This document shows, one piece after another, positions 63,774-64,000 of a DNA stretch of 64,000 nt. The stretch is taken from NCBI GenBank assembly GCA_029204225.1, contig CM055097.1, positions 42,016,858 through 42,080,857 of the forward strand, read 5' to 3'. Numbering within the stretch: position 1 is the first letter of the stretch; each line of letters starts with the position of its first letter. Source of the DNA: Diphasiastrum complanatum. Taxonomy: Eukaryota; Streptophyta; Lycopodiopsida; Lycopodiales; Lycopodiaceae. The position numbers were made by a program, and so were the translations under genes. The notes beneath the pieces were generated by a model. The model made no database searches. It saw only the letters and a program-made list of their open reading frames with translations, and was not told the DNA's origin.

Positions 63774-64000
63774 ATACTAGCTCAACCTCCTCAGAAATCA
63801 ACAGTGGCTAAAGTTTCCAAGGTGGAGCCACCCAAGGCATCTGTTGCTAAGAAAAATTAGATAAAACAACGATACAGTCAGGTGATCCGTTGGAGTGATT
63901 TGTCGTAAGAAGTGATAGCTATGGTAGATGTGAATATTCACAATCACGAGGTGAATATTAAGCCAGTTTCCTAGAAGGACAACAAGGATGCATCCCGTCT
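63774..64000 (+). pseudogene. Gypsy linker fragment, window edge
   Basis: The plus strand reads LAQPPQKSTVAKVSKVEPPK, then a stop, KQRYSQVIRWSDLS, a stop, and VIAMVDVNIHNHEVNIKPVS. This aligns with 61480-61700 (ARPPQKSAMAKVSRIHPP, HYNQVIRWSDLPEE). It is a diverged second copy of the Gypsy D linker, not the continuation of it. It runs off the end of the window. Confidence 0.75.

Overview
This is nuclear DNA from a land plant, most likely a seed plant. Nearly the whole window consists of old, nested LTR retrotransposons of the Ty1/Copia and Ty3/Gypsy classes. Their primer-binding sites match plant initiator-Met tRNA (TGGTATCAGAGC type) or the TGGCGTCGTTGCC type seen in plant Tat/Athila-like Gypsy elements. 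The only intact host gene I can support is a 15-exon respiratory burst NADPH oxidase (RBOH) at 39002-43935. The species cannot be read from the sequence. A repeat-rich genome such as a gymnosperm would fit, but that is a guess.

Layout: 262-1847 (-) holds decayed exons of a host-type gene I cannot name with confidence. 2398-8920 is a mosaic of LTR pieces, Gypsy RNase H scraps and broken Copia pol copies, mostly minus strand. 8913-15650 is a minus-strand Gypsy fragment split by a complete Copia element (9134-15486). That element has two LTRs, a PBS and a perfect 5-bp target duplication (CTAGA), and itself carries a 374-bp inverted-repeat element (12624-12997). 15651-18170 has no gene. 18174-24690 holds Copia fragments and a nearly complete minus-strand Copia element that has lost its 3' end. 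24815-28805 has Gypsy and Copia scraps. 28810-30620 is AT-rich and empty. 30655-31936 is a degenerate coding stretch I do not recognise. 33020-37650 has a chromodomain-type Gypsy tail with its LTR, a minus-strand Copia 5' half, and small Copia scraps.

After the RBOH gene, 44599-45039 contains strong hairpins. 45095-61700 contains four related Gypsy pieces in alternating orientation (A -, B +, C -, D +). A and D have long non-coding leaders carrying many alternating copies of the decamer TGCGAGAGTT. 61449-63605 is a Copia 3' half fused in frame to Gypsy coding sequence, and the window ends in another Gypsy scrap.

The RBOH protein is a membrane NADPH oxidase that would make apoplastic superoxide under Ca2+ control. 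The retroelement genes form gag-pol modules (capsid, protease, integrase, reverse transcriptase, RNase H), all of them now broken. No tRNA, rRNA or CRISPR feature was seen.
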